From Clostridium_AQ sp900552125 (lineage in GTDB: Bacteria; Bacillota_I; Bacilli_A; Erysipelotrichales; Erysipelotrichaceae): a stretch of 16,592 nucleotides of DNA. Of the stretch, positions 1 through 6,529 are shown piece by piece. Location: NCBI GenBank assembly GCA_037892765.1, contig JBBKBW010000054.1; one strand, written 5' to 3'. The translations under genes and the position numbers were made by a program. Each line of letters opens with the position of its first letter. The stretch's first letter is position 1. The notes under the pieces are model-generated. The model saw only the letters and a list, made by a program, of their open reading frames with translations, was not told the origin of the DNA and made no database searches.

Positions 1-8
1 AAATAAAA

Positions 9-1493
9 ATGCAGAAATTATATACAAGCACAAGAAATAAAAAAATAGCACATACTCCTAAAGAAACAATCTTAAAGGGAATTGCGGAAGATGGAGGATT
101 ATTTGTTAATGATTGGATAACTGAATGCAAACTTCCATTAGAAGAGATGTTATCCATGACATATGAGGAAATGGCGGAAACAGTATTACAGTTATTATTA
201 CCTGATTTTACAGAGAAAGAGGTAAAAAAATGCGTAAAAGATGCTTATGAAAATAAATTTAATAGCAAAGAAATTACTCCATTATCTATTTTTGATGGTT
301 TCTCTGTATTAGAATTATTTCATGGGCCAACTTGTGCGTTTAAAGATGTGGGATTGCGTATGCTGCCGCAGTTAATGCGTACATCTTTACAGAATCAGCA
401 AGAGAATGTTATGATTCTAACGGCAACCAGTGGAGATACAGGAAAGGCGGCACTAGAAGGCTTTTTAGATGTTGATCAAACTGGAATTATGGTTTTTTAT
501 CCTAAGAATGGAGTATCAGATATTCAGGAGATGCAAATGATTACCACAAAAGGGAAGAATACCTGTGTGTGTTCTATTGATGGTAATTTCGATGATGCAC
601 AATCAGTAGTAAAGCAGATTTTTCAGGATCAGGAGATAAATGGCACACTGAAAAAAGAAAAAATCATTTTATCTAGTGCTAATTCAATCAATATAGGACG
701 ATTGATTCCACAAATTGTTTATTATGTATATGCTTATATTAAAATGGTGAAAGCAAATAAGATACAATTTATGGATAAAATTAATTTCTGTGTGCCTACT
801 GGAAATTTTGGGAATGTATTAGCTGGATATTATGCGAAAATGATGGGGTTGCCGGTTCATCGTTTTATCGTTGCGTCAAATGCAAATAATGTTTTATATG
901 ATTTCTTAAATACTGGTATTTATGATCGAAATCGTGAATTTTATAAAACAGTTTCACCAAGTATGGATATATTGATTTCCAGTAATCTTGAACGTTTACT
1001 TTACTTTAAAAGCGGGAAGGACAGTTCCTATATTACATCATTGATGAAAGAATTGGACAAAAATGGAAAATATAAAGTAAGCGATGATATCTATAGTTCA
1101 ATTAAAGAAGATTTTGTTGGCGGATATTGTAGTGATGAGGAATGTATTTCTATGATTCAGGAAGTCTATCAGCGATATGGCTATGTTATGGATCCACATA
1201 CTGCAGTAGGCTATAAAGTTTTAAAAGAATATCAATCGGTAGATGATGAATATGAAACGGTATTATTATCAACCGCAAGTCCATATAAATTTGCATCCGT
1301 TGTTTATAAAGCAATTTATGGTATTGAAGAAGAAAATGAGTTTACATGTATGAAACAGTTAGAAGAAAAAACAGGATTAAAGATTCCTTCATCTTTAAAC
1401 AATTTACCAGATTTAGAAATTCGTCATACATCGCATGTGAAAAAAGAAGAAATGAAGGGTTTTGTCATTGAAAAAGGAAAAAGTCTGTTTTAG
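9..1493 (+). CDS. thrC: Threonine synthase (PLP-dependent), long form
   Basis: Threonine synthase converts O-phosphohomoserine and water to L-threonine and phosphate, the last step of threonine synthesis, in the cytoplasm. The 494-residue product begins with the family's usual N-terminal pattern (STRN near 7-10, then EDGGLFV at 27-33). The PLP-lysine motif HGPTCAFKD lies at 105-113, making K112 the likely Schiff-base lysine. It is followed by the phosphate-loop motif TATSGDTGKAA (138-148) and a second glycine-rich motif, PTGNFGNVLAGY (263-274). The length fits the long class of threonine synthases (E. coli and yeast type) rather than the roughly 350-residue Bacillus type. The start lies only 8 bases into the window, so its ribosome site and promoter cannot be seen, but the N-terminus aligns well with the family. 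It leads an operon with thrB 84 bases downstream and no terminator between them. Confidence 0.96.
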   Translation: MQKLYTSTRNKKIAHTPKETILKGIAEDGGLFVNDWITECKLPLEEMLSMTYEEMAETVLQLLLPDFTEKEVKKCVKDAYENKFNSKEITPLSIFDGFSVLELFHGPTCAFKDVGLRMLPQLMRTSLQNQQENVMILTATSGDTGKAALEGFLDVDQTGIMVFYPKNGVSDIQEMQMITTKGKNTCVCSIDGNFDDAQSVVKQIFQDQEINGTLKKEKIILSSANSINIGRLIPQIVYYVYAYIKMVKANKIQFMDKINFCVPTGNFGNVLAGYYAKMMGLPVHRFIVASNANNVLYDFLNTGIYDRNREFYKTVSPSMDILISSNLERLLYFKSGKDSSYITSLMKELDKNGKYKVSDDIYSSIKEDFVGGYCSDEECISMIQEVYQRYGYVMDPHTAVGYKVLKEYQSVDDEYETVLLSTASPYKFASVVYKAIYGIEEENEFTCMKQLEEKTGLKIPSSLNNLPDLEIRHTSHVKKEEMKGFVIEKGKSLF

Positions 1494-1509
1494 AGGACTT
1501 AAAAAATAA

Positions 1510-1580
1510 AGAAAGGAGAAACTACTCATCAGATAATTAGTTAACCGATTATTAAGGTATTGAGTAGCAGTGATCAAATG
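1510..1580 (+). promoter_or_regulatory. thrB ribosome-binding region interrupted by an inverted repeat
   Basis: A strong Shine-Dalgarno sequence, AGAAAGGAG (1510-1518), is followed by no usable start at normal spacing: TAA at 1542 closes the thrB frame. A perfect 7-bp inverted repeat follows, CTACTCA (1522-1528) with TGAGTAG (1561-1567), with an inner 5-bp pairing ATAAT (1533-1537)/ATTAT (1548-1552). Next come GTGATC (1570-1575), which matches the downstream part of the extended anti-SD complement, then AA and the ATG at 1578. If the hairpin is looped out, the sites abut as AGAAAGGAG-GTGATCAA-ATG with ideal spacing. The repeat and motifs are read directly; that they bring the ribosome to thrB is inference. 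Confidence 0.5.
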
Positions 1581-2459
1581 ATAAAAGTTAGAGTACCTGC
1601 CACTAGCGCTAATTTGGGTGTTGGCTATGATTGCTTAGGATTAGCTTTGCAGGAATTTGCGACAATTACTTTTGAAGAAATAGCACAGGGAGTAAAAATT
1701 ACTGGCTGTGATGATGCATATGCTAATGAAGATAATTTGGTATATCAAGCATTTTGCAAAGGTTTAAATTATTTAAATAAACAAGTTAATGGTGTTCATA
1801 TTCATATAGATTCCCCTATTCCATATGCTAGAGGATTAGGGAGCAGCGCAATTTGTATCGTTGCTGGACTAGCAGGAGCTAATGCATTATTTCATGAACC
1901 AATGAATCGTTATGAATTATTTGCATTAGCTACTGAAATGGAGGGACATCCAGATAATGTAGCACCTGCAATTTTTGGTGGATTATGTGTTTCTTTTATG
2001 GAAGATGAGAAGCCGAATATGATTCGCTTTGGTGTTAAAAGAGATATGCTGTTTGTGGCAATAATTCCAGATTATGAAGTTAGCACTAAAAAAGCAAGAG
2101 AAGTATTACCGAATAATATGTCTTATAAAGAAGCAGTATATCAGATGGGACGGTGCACTGCATTAGCTAAAGCGATTGAGATTGGAAATGGACTGATTAT
2201 TAAAAAAGCATGTAAAGATCAGATGCAGGAACCATATCGAAAAGCATTAATTCCGGATTATGATACGGTATATAAACTATGTGAACAAAACGAAATGTAT
2301 ACAATGTATATCTCTGGCAGTGGTTCTACTATGATGGCATTAACACAGGATATGAATAATGCAGAATCACTTGCGGCTGCCATTCATCACTCTTATCCTA
2401 CATGGAAAGTACAAATCTTACAATCTACTTATGATGGTGTTCATACAGAGGTAGAGTAA
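1578..2459 (+). CDS. thrB: Homoserine kinase (GHMP family)
   Basis: Homoserine kinase phosphorylates L-homoserine with ATP to give O-phosphohomoserine, the substrate of the ThrC encoded just upstream. The product opens with MIKVRVPATSANLGVGYD, the typical ThrB N-terminus. It carries the GHMP ATP-binding motif PxxxGLGSSA (about residues 82-91 of the 293-residue form), an EGHPDN motif, and the C-terminal glycine-rich loop SGSGSTMMAL. I chose the ATG at 1578. A TTG at 1560 is in frame and would add six residues, but the family N-terminus begins at the ATG and the TTG has only an AAGG two bases away. The good Shine-Dalgarno sequence is about 60 bases upstream and separated by an inverted repeat (described separately). 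The stop codon overlaps the next start as TAATG. Confidence 0.94.
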   Translation: MIKVRVPATSANLGVGYDCLGLALQEFATITFEEIAQGVKITGCDDAYANEDNLVYQAFCKGLNYLNKQVNGVHIHIDSPIPYARGLGSSAICIVAGLAGANALFHEPMNRYELFALATEMEGHPDNVAPAIFGGLCVSFMEDEKPNMIRFGVKRDMLFVAIIPDYEVSTKKAREVLPNNMSYKEAVYQMGRCTALAKAIEIGNGLIIKKACKDQMQEPYRKALIPDYDTVYKLCEQNEMYTMYISGSGSTMMALTQDMNNAESLAAAIHHSYPTWKVQILQSTYDGVHTEVE

Positions 2460-2893
2460 TGGAAAAATATTATATTGTGGATCAGGAAATATTGCCTGAT
2501 GTTTTAGATAAAGTTATTCAAGCAAGAACCCTTCTGCAGAATGGTGAAGTTAAGCAAGTAAGTGAAGCAGTTAAACGAGTAGGCATAAGCAGAGGAACTT
2601 ATTATAAATATAAAGATTATGTATTTCTTCCTTCTTTAGGAATGAGTGAGAGAAAAGCAGTGATTTCGTTAATGTTGCATCATGATAAAGGAATTTTATC
2701 AGAAGTTTTAAATACCATGTCAAATGAAAATGCTAATATATTGACGATTAATCAGAATATTCCAATCCATGATTGGGCATCTGTTGTGATATCTTTTGAT
2801 TTATCTGAAATGAATGTATCAATTGATGAGTTAATGGCTAAGTTAAGAGCTTGTAGAGGAGTAAGTAATCTTCAGCTAGTTGCAGTCGAATAA
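2459..2893 (+). CDS. ACT-domain protein with N-terminal HTH-like segment (UPF0735/PheB-like)
   Basis: The 144-residue protein has a helix-turn-helix-looking segment at about 33-54 (SEAVKRVGISRGTYYKYKDYVF). An ACT domain follows at about 67-142, with the characteristic run HHDKGILSEVLNTMSNENANILTINQ. ACT domains usually bind amino acids and regulate enzymes or transcription. This architecture and length match the UPF0735/PheB group, whose exact role is not established. Its ATG shares one base with the thrB stop (TAATG), so the two are probably translationally coupled. Its place as third gene after thrC and thrB suggests threonine or aspartate-family sensing, but that is inference from position. 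A ligand cannot be read from the sequence. Family assignment is confident; function is not. Confidence 0.85.
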   Translation: MEKYYIVDQEILPDVLDKVIQARTLLQNGEVKQVSEAVKRVGISRGTYYKYKDYVFLPSLGMSERKAVISLMLHHDKGILSEVLNTMSNENANILTINQNIPIHDWASVVISFDLSEMNVSIDELMAKLRACRGVSNLQLVAVE

Positions 2894-2894
2894 A

Positions 2895-2946
2895 GAAAAA
2901 ACATATAAATCTCTGAGTTCAAGTTTCTCTAGATTTATATGTTTTC
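2895..2946 (+). terminator. Terminator-like hairpin after the threonine operon
   Basis: A 15-bp perfect stem pairs AAAACATATAAATCT (2898-2912) with its complement at 2931-2945 around an 18-base loop. It starts 5 bases after the ACT gene's stop. The stem is AT-rich and its right arm ends in TTTT then CTTATTAATT, so the U-tract is partly inside the stem. This is less classical than the other terminators here, but it sits exactly at the operon end. The A-rich left arm might also serve in the other direction. Confidence 0.65.
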
Positions 2947-2997
2947 TTATTAATTCAAAAAGAGATTAAAAGATTTTGTAGAAAATTAAATTTTTTA

Positions 2998-3026
2998 TTG
3001 ACATAGTGAAATGTTGGTGGTATTAT
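2998..3026 (+). promoter_or_regulatory. Promoter of the tRNA-Ile/tRNA-Ala unit
   Basis: A consensus TTGACA (-35) at 2998-3003 and TATTAT (-10) at 3021-3026 are separated by exactly 17 bases. Transcription would begin about 3033, some 16 bases before the first tRNA. The perfect -35 is the strongest in the window, as expected for a stable-RNA promoter. Confidence 0.85.
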
Positions 3027-3048
3027 ATATGAGCATTCGATGGGAAAT

Positions 3049-3125
<77 letters not shown>

Positions 3126-3144
3126 TTGAATTAAATATACATTT

Positions 3145-3220
3145 GGGGTGTTAGCTCAGCTGGGAGAGCACCTGCCTTGCACGCAGGGGGTCATCGGTTC
3201 GATCCCGATACGCTCCACCA
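3145..3220 (+). tRNA. tRNA-Ala (anticodon TGC)
   Basis: The 76-base gene pairs GGGGTGT (3145-3151) with ACGCTCC in the acceptor arm, with G-U wobbles, and ends in an encoded ACCA (3217-3220). The anticodon loop CTTGCAC has TGC at 3178-3180 on a CCTGC/GCAGG stem, and the T-loop GTTCGATCC is standard. The Ile(GAT)/Ala(TGC) pair is the one usually found in 16S-23S spacers, but no rRNA flanks it here. An ORF on the opposite strand across this tRNA is spurious. Confidence 0.97.
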
Positions 3221-3233
3221 AATAAACTAAATG

Positions 3234-3265
3234 GCTGTTAAATGGTAGTATAACAGCTTTTTTTT
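3234..3265 (+). terminator. Rho-independent terminator of the tRNA unit
   Basis: GCTGTTA (3234-3240) pairs with TAACAGC (3251-3257) around a 10-base loop, and eight T residues follow (3258-3265). It lies 13 bases after the tRNA-Ala CCA and closes the two-tRNA transcript. Confidence 0.88.
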
Positions 3266-3513
3266 GTGCTTTCTTATGAAGTTTGCAAATTAAAGATAAA
3301 ATAAATGAAAAAATGATGCATGTTTGATAAATCAGTTGGATATAATGGTAATATGGCAGAAAATTTTGATAAATATAAATCATTTATAATGAATTGTAAT
3401 AATAAAAATAATATTACTATTTCATTATTCTGAAAATGCTATAGATTATAACTAAAGTATGTAATCCTTTATATATAATTAGTGATAATTATGTGAAATT
3501 AATGTGAGGGCTA
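3266..3513. other. AT-rich intergenic stretch with no gene seen
   Basis: About 250 very AT-rich bases lie between the tRNA terminator and the man promoter. I see no coding region with a ribosome site and no RNA gene. A TATAAT occurs at 3341-3346 without a convincing -35. An ATG frame of 26 codons at 3353 has no Shine-Dalgarno sequence. A loose cre-like sequence, TGAAAATGCTATAG (3431-3444), is the only regulatory candidate and is weak. The sequence TTGATAAATCAGTT (3324-3337) recurs almost intact at 3619-3631 in the man leader. Confidence 0.6.
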
Positions 3514-3543
3514 TTGAAATTATATGGTTGATTATGGTATAAT
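3514..3543 (+). promoter_or_regulatory. Promoter of the manXYZ operon
   Basis: TTGAAA (-35) at 3514-3519 and a consensus TATAAT (-10) at 3538-3543 are 18 bases apart. The -10 is preceded by TGG, giving an extended TGn element. Transcription would start near 3550, leaving a leader of about 160 bases before manX. This is a housekeeping-type promoter. I found no sigma-54 TGGCAC-N5-TTGC element, which drives some related man/lev operons in other Firmicutes. Confidence 0.75.
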
Positions 3544-3562
3544 CAAAGAGGTGTTATCGATA

Positions 3563-3577
3563 TAGAAAGCGGTTTCT
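3563..3577 (+). promoter_or_regulatory. Catabolite-responsive element (cre-like CcpA operator)
   Basis: The 15 bases TAGAAAGCGGTTTCT match the WTGNAANCGNWNNCW consensus at every constrained position except one (A for T at position 2), and the arms AGAAA/TTTCT are palindromic. The box lies about 13-28 bases downstream of the predicted transcription start, where bound CcpA would block RNA polymerase. The match is seen directly; CcpA binding is inferred, as no ccpA gene is in view. Confidence 0.6.
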
Positions 3578-3650
3578 TGTTTATTTCATCTATATGACGA
3601 TATAGATTATATAAGAAATTGATAAACAGTTAATGCATGCACTCTGTTTA
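3578..3650 (+). promoter_or_regulatory. Structured 5' leader with two mutually exclusive hairpins upstream of manX
   Basis: An 8-bp hairpin, ATCTATAT-GACG-ATATAGAT (3588-3607), sits inside a longer pairing of TGTTTAT (3578-3584) with ATAAACA (3622-3628). The same right-hand strand can instead pair as TAAACAG (3623-3629) with CTGTTTA (3644-3650), with the palindrome TGCATGCA (3634-3641) in its loop. The two folds compete for 3623-3628. Neither ends in a U-tract, so it does not look like a simple attenuator. Pairings are read directly; a switching role is inference. Confidence 0.4.
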
Positions 3651-3709
3651 ATAATATATTGGTAATGGATAATATTGAACTCGATGAAGAAAGGAAGGAC
3701 TTAGTAATT

Positions 3710-4693
3710 ATGGTAGGAATTATCCTTGCAAGTCATGGGGAATTCGCTAATGGTATTTTACAGTCTGGTGCTATGATTTTTGGTGAACAGCAAGATGTAA
3801 AAGCAGTAACACTGCAACCAAGTGAAGGACCTGAAGATATTCGAGCAAAAATGGAAGCAGCAATCGCTACTTTCGAAAATCAGGATGAAGTTTTATTCTT
3901 AGTTGATTTATGGGGAGGTACTCCATTTAATCAGGCTAATGGATTAATTGCTGGACATGAAGACAAATGGGCAATTGTTACTGGTTTAAATCTTCCAATG
4001 CTGATTGAAACTTATGCTTCAAGAATGTCTATGGAAAAAGCTCAGGAAATTGCAACTCACATCGTAGAAGTTGCAAGAGAAGGTGTTAAAGTACGTCCTG
4101 AAGAATTAGAACCAGTGAAAGAAACAGCGGCTCCTGTAGCTGCACCTCAACCACAGGGGGCGATCCCTGAAGGAACAGTGATTGGTGATGGACACATTAA
4201 ATATGTATTGGCTCGTATCGATACTCGTTTATTACATGGACAGGTAGCTACTACTTGGACAAAAACTACACAGCCAAATCGTATTATTGTTGTTTCTGAT
4301 TCAGTTGCACATGATAACTTACGTAAGAAAATGATCGAACAGGCGGCTCCTCCAGGAGTTAAGGCAAATGTTGTACCTGTTGATAAAATGATCAAAGTCG
4401 CAAAAGATCCTCGTTTTGGTAATACAAAAGCAATGCTACTGTTTGAAACTCCTCAGGATGCACTTCGTGCTATCGAAGGTGGGGTTGATGTCAAAGAATT
4501 GAATATCGGTTCTATGGCTCACTCTGTAGGTAAAGTAGTTGTAAACAATGCGATTGCGATGGGTAAAGAAGATGTGGAAACAATTGAAAAATTGAAATCA
4601 CTAGGTATTAAATTCGATGTTCGTAAAGTACCTGCTGATTCGTCTGAAAATATTGACGATCTTCTTAAAAAAGCAAAAGCTGAGTTGAAATAA
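3710..4693 (+). CDS. manX: Mannose-family PTS transporter subunit IIAB
   Basis: This is the cytoplasmic phosphotransfer subunit of a mannose/glucose-class phosphotransferase system. The EIIA domain takes phosphate from HPr and passes it through EIIB to the sugar entering via IIC/IID. In the 327-residue product, EIIA spans about 1-128 with phospho-histidine H9 in MVGIILASHGEF, plus the LVDLWGGTPFN motif (64-74). An alanine/proline-rich linker follows (about 130-158), then EIIB (about 163-327) with phospho-histidine H176 in DTRLLHGQV. I chose the ATG at 3710 because AAGGAAGGA (3691-3699) is 10 bases upstream and the protein then begins exactly at the family N-terminus. An in-frame TTG at 3659 has no ribosome site. 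The fused IIAB form is usual for this family. manY follows 20 bases later. Confidence 0.96.
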   Translation: MVGIILASHGEFANGILQSGAMIFGEQQDVKAVTLQPSEGPEDIRAKMEAAIATFENQDEVLFLVDLWGGTPFNQANGLIAGHEDKWAIVTGLNLPMLIETYASRMSMEKAQEIATHIVEVAREGVKVRPEELEPVKETAAPVAAPQPQGAIPEGTVIGDGHIKYVLARIDTRLLHGQVATTWTKTTQPNRIIVVSDSVAHDNLRKKMIEQAAPPGVKANVVPVDKMIKVAKDPRFGNTKAMLLFETPQDALRAIEGGVDVKELNIGSMAHSVGKVVVNNAIAMGKEDVETIEKLKSLGIKFDVRKVPADSSENIDDLLKKAKAELK

Positions 4694-4713
4694 AAAATAG
4701 GAGGAGACTTATA

Positions 4714-5523
4714 ATGAATTTCGTTACAATAATATTAATTGTTATAGTTGCCCTTCTGGCTGGTATGGAAGGTGTATTGGATGAATTCCAGTTCCATCAG
4801 CCAATCGTGGCATGTACTTTAATTGGATTAGTAAGCGGACACTTAACAGAAGGTGTTATGTTAGGTGGTTCCTTACAGATGATGGCTCTTGGATGGGCAA
4901 ATGTTGGTGCTGCAATCGCGCCGGATGCTGCACTTGCATCTGTTGCTTCAGCAATCATCATGGTATTAGGTTTAGGTGGAAATACAGATACACAAACTGT
5001 TATTTCTGCATCTATCGCAGTTGCAGTACCTCTATCTGTAGCAGGTTTATTCTTAACAATGATCTGCCGTACATTGGCAATCCCTATCGTACACTTCCAG
5101 GATGCTGCTGCTGAAAAAGGTAACTTCCGTGCAATCGAAATCTGGCAGATTCTTGCTATCTTAATGCAGGGTGTGCGTATCGCAATTCCAGCTGCTGCAC
5201 TATGCTTTATTCCAGCAGATGCAGTAACTAGCGCGTTGAGTGCAATGCCAGCTTGGTTATCAGGCGGTATGACTGTTGGTGGAGGAATGGTTGCTGCTGT
5301 AGGTTATGCAATGGTTATCAACATGATGTCTACAAAAGAAACTTGGCCATTCTTCGCAATCGGTTTCGTATTAGCTGCAATTAGCCAGTTAACATTGATC
5401 GCATTAGGTGCTATTGGTGTATCTCTTGCATTGATTTATCTTGGATTAAAAGAAAGCGCTGGTTCAAATAGTGGTGGAACTGGAAGCGGTGACCCATTAG
5501 GCGATATTTTAAATGATTACTAA
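4714..5523 (+). CDS. manY: Mannose-family PTS transporter subunit IIC
   Basis: This integral membrane component, together with IID, forms the sugar-conducting channel of the mannose-class PTS. The 269-residue product is strongly hydrophobic with several membrane segments. It has the glycine-rich IIC signature around 40-72 (GLVSGHLTEGVMLGGSLQMM and the following ANVGAAIAPD), where substrate recognition is placed in this family. The tail beyond about residue 250 is hydrophilic and glycine/serine-rich, ending in GDPLGDILNDY. AGGAGG at 4699-4704 is well placed for the ATG. The 3' end includes an ATGATT that could start manZ early, but the better manZ start lies 22 bases past this stop. The exact sugar (mannose, glucose, sorbose or other) cannot be read from the sequence. 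Confidence 0.95.
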   Translation: MNFVTIILIVIVALLAGMEGVLDEFQFHQPIVACTLIGLVSGHLTEGVMLGGSLQMMALGWANVGAAIAPDAALASVASAIIMVLGLGGNTDTQTVISASIAVAVPLSVAGLFLTMICRTLAIPIVHFQDAAAEKGNFRAIEIWQILAILMQGVRIAIPAAALCFIPADAVTSALSAMPAWLSGGMTVGGGMVAAVGYAMVINMMSTKETWPFFAIGFVLAAISQLTLIALGAIGVSLALIYLGLKESAGSNSGGTGSGDPLGDILNDY

Positions 5524-5545
5524 AATCTTGAAGGAGGATAAGAAC

Positions 5546-6463
5546 ATGGCTGAAAAAATTAGATTAACAAAAAAAGATCGTATGTCTGTTGCTTGGCGTC
5601 ATCAGTTCCTTCAAGGTTCTTGGAACTATGAACGTATGCAGAATGGTGGATGGTGTTATTCATTAATTCCAGCAATCAAAAGACTTTATACAAATAAAGA
5701 AGATCAGATTGCGGCATTAAAACGTCACATGGAATTCTATAACACTCACCCTTATGTATCTGCACCAGTTGTAGGTGTTACTCTTGCATTGGAAGAAGAA
5801 CGTGCAAATGGGGCAGAAGTTGATGATATGGCTATTCAAGGTGTTAAGGTCGGAATGATGGGGCCTTTGGCTGGTGTCGGTGACCCTGTATTCTGGTTTA
5901 CACTACGTCCAATTCTAGGTGCATTAGGTGCATCACTAGCAATGTCAGGAAATATTATGGGACCAATCCTATTCTTCGTATTATGGAATGTTATCCGTAT
6001 GGCATTTATCTGGTATACTCAGGAATTCGGATATAAAGTTGGTACTTCTATTGCACAGGACTTATCAGGTGGACTATTAGGAAAAGTTACACAGGGAGCT
6101 AGTATCCTTGGTATGTTCATCATCGGATCACTTGTACAGCGCTGGGTAAGTATTTCATTTACTCCGGTTGTATCAACTGTAACACAGTCTGAAGGTGCTT
6201 ACATTGATTGGAACAGCTTATCTGAAGGAGCAAAAGGTATTCAAGAAGCACTTACACAGTATGATGCATTAGGAAGCGCTGGATTGAATGTTGAAAAAGT
6301 CACAACATTACAACAGAACTTGGATCAGCTGATTCCTGGTTTAGCTGCATTATTACTAACATTATTATGCTGCTGGTTATTGAAGAAAAAAGTTTCTCCA
6401 ATCGTTATCATCATTGCATTATTCATCGTTGGTATCGCAGCTCGCTGCTTGAACATCATGTAA
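5546..6463 (+). CDS. manZ: Mannose-family PTS transporter subunit IID
   Basis: IID is the second membrane component of the mannose-class PTS and is needed with IIC for transport. In the 305-residue product the N-terminus is cytoplasmic and basic. The family signature WRHQFLQGSWNYERMQNGGW lies about 18-37, followed by SLIPAIKRLY. The conserved GVKVGMMGPLAGVGDPVFWFT lies about 115-135, and hydrophobic segments include a C-terminal LLKKKVSPIVIIIALFIVG helix. I chose the ATG at 5546, which has AAGGAGG (5531-5537) eight bases upstream. A longer frame from 5513 overlaps manY and lacks a ribosome site. A terminator hairpin follows 20 bases after the stop, so manXYZ can end here with read-through into manO. 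Confidence 0.95.
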   Translation: MAEKIRLTKKDRMSVAWRHQFLQGSWNYERMQNGGWCYSLIPAIKRLYTNKEDQIAALKRHMEFYNTHPYVSAPVVGVTLALEEERANGAEVDDMAIQGVKVGMMGPLAGVGDPVFWFTLRPILGALGASLAMSGNIMGPILFFVLWNVIRMAFIWYTQEFGYKVGTSIAQDLSGGLLGKVTQGASILGMFIIGSLVQRWVSISFTPVVSTVTQSEGAYIDWNSLSEGAKGIQEALTQYDALGSAGLNVEKVTTLQQNLDQLIPGLAALLLTLLCCWLLKKKVSPIVIIIALFIVGIAARCLNIM

Positions 6464-6483
6464 TAAACAATAAGAAATCGAAT

Positions 6484-6505
6484 AGCTCGGTTATTCCGAG
6501 CTTTT
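6484..6505 (+). terminator. Terminator between manZ and the DUF956 gene
   Basis: AGCTCGG (6484-6490) pairs with CCGAGCT (6496-6502) around TTATT, followed by a short U-tract (TTTTCTT). The stem is GC-rich but the U-tract is short, so termination may be partial. It would lower manO expression relative to manXYZ, which is inference from position. Confidence 0.75.
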
Positions 6506-6529
6506 CTTAACAAGATAAGGAGGATACAT

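Noticed and set aside
3156..3383. Minus-strand ORF of 75 codons ending in GIEPMTPCVQGRCSPS
   Set aside because: It is antisense to tRNA-Ala. The GIEPMTPC-type ending is a familiar artefact of translating the complement of this tRNA, and there is no ribosome site.
3353..3433. Plus-strand mini-ORF of 26 codons in the man upstream region
   Set aside because: It has no Shine-Dalgarno sequence, AT-driven composition and no resemblance to any known leader peptide.
3431..3444. Second cre-like sequence upstream of the man promoter
   Set aside because: It departs from the consensus in the central CG and at the 3' end; much weaker than the box at 3563-3577.
3659..3709. Upstream TTG start extending manX by 17 residues
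   Set aside because: There is no ribosome site before it. The ATG at 3710 has AAGGAAGGA at 10 bases and matches the family N-terminus.
4147..4395. Minus-strand ORF inside manX, and similar shadows such as 4812-5114, 6325-6570, 7729-7971, 11609-11791 and 12596-12805
   Set aside because: All lie within confidently assigned genes or terminators, lack ribosome sites and show no recognisable protein features.
5513..5545. Upstream ATG start for manZ overlapping manY
   Set aside because: It would overlap manY and lacks an SD sequence. AAGGAGG sits eight bases before the ATG at 5546.
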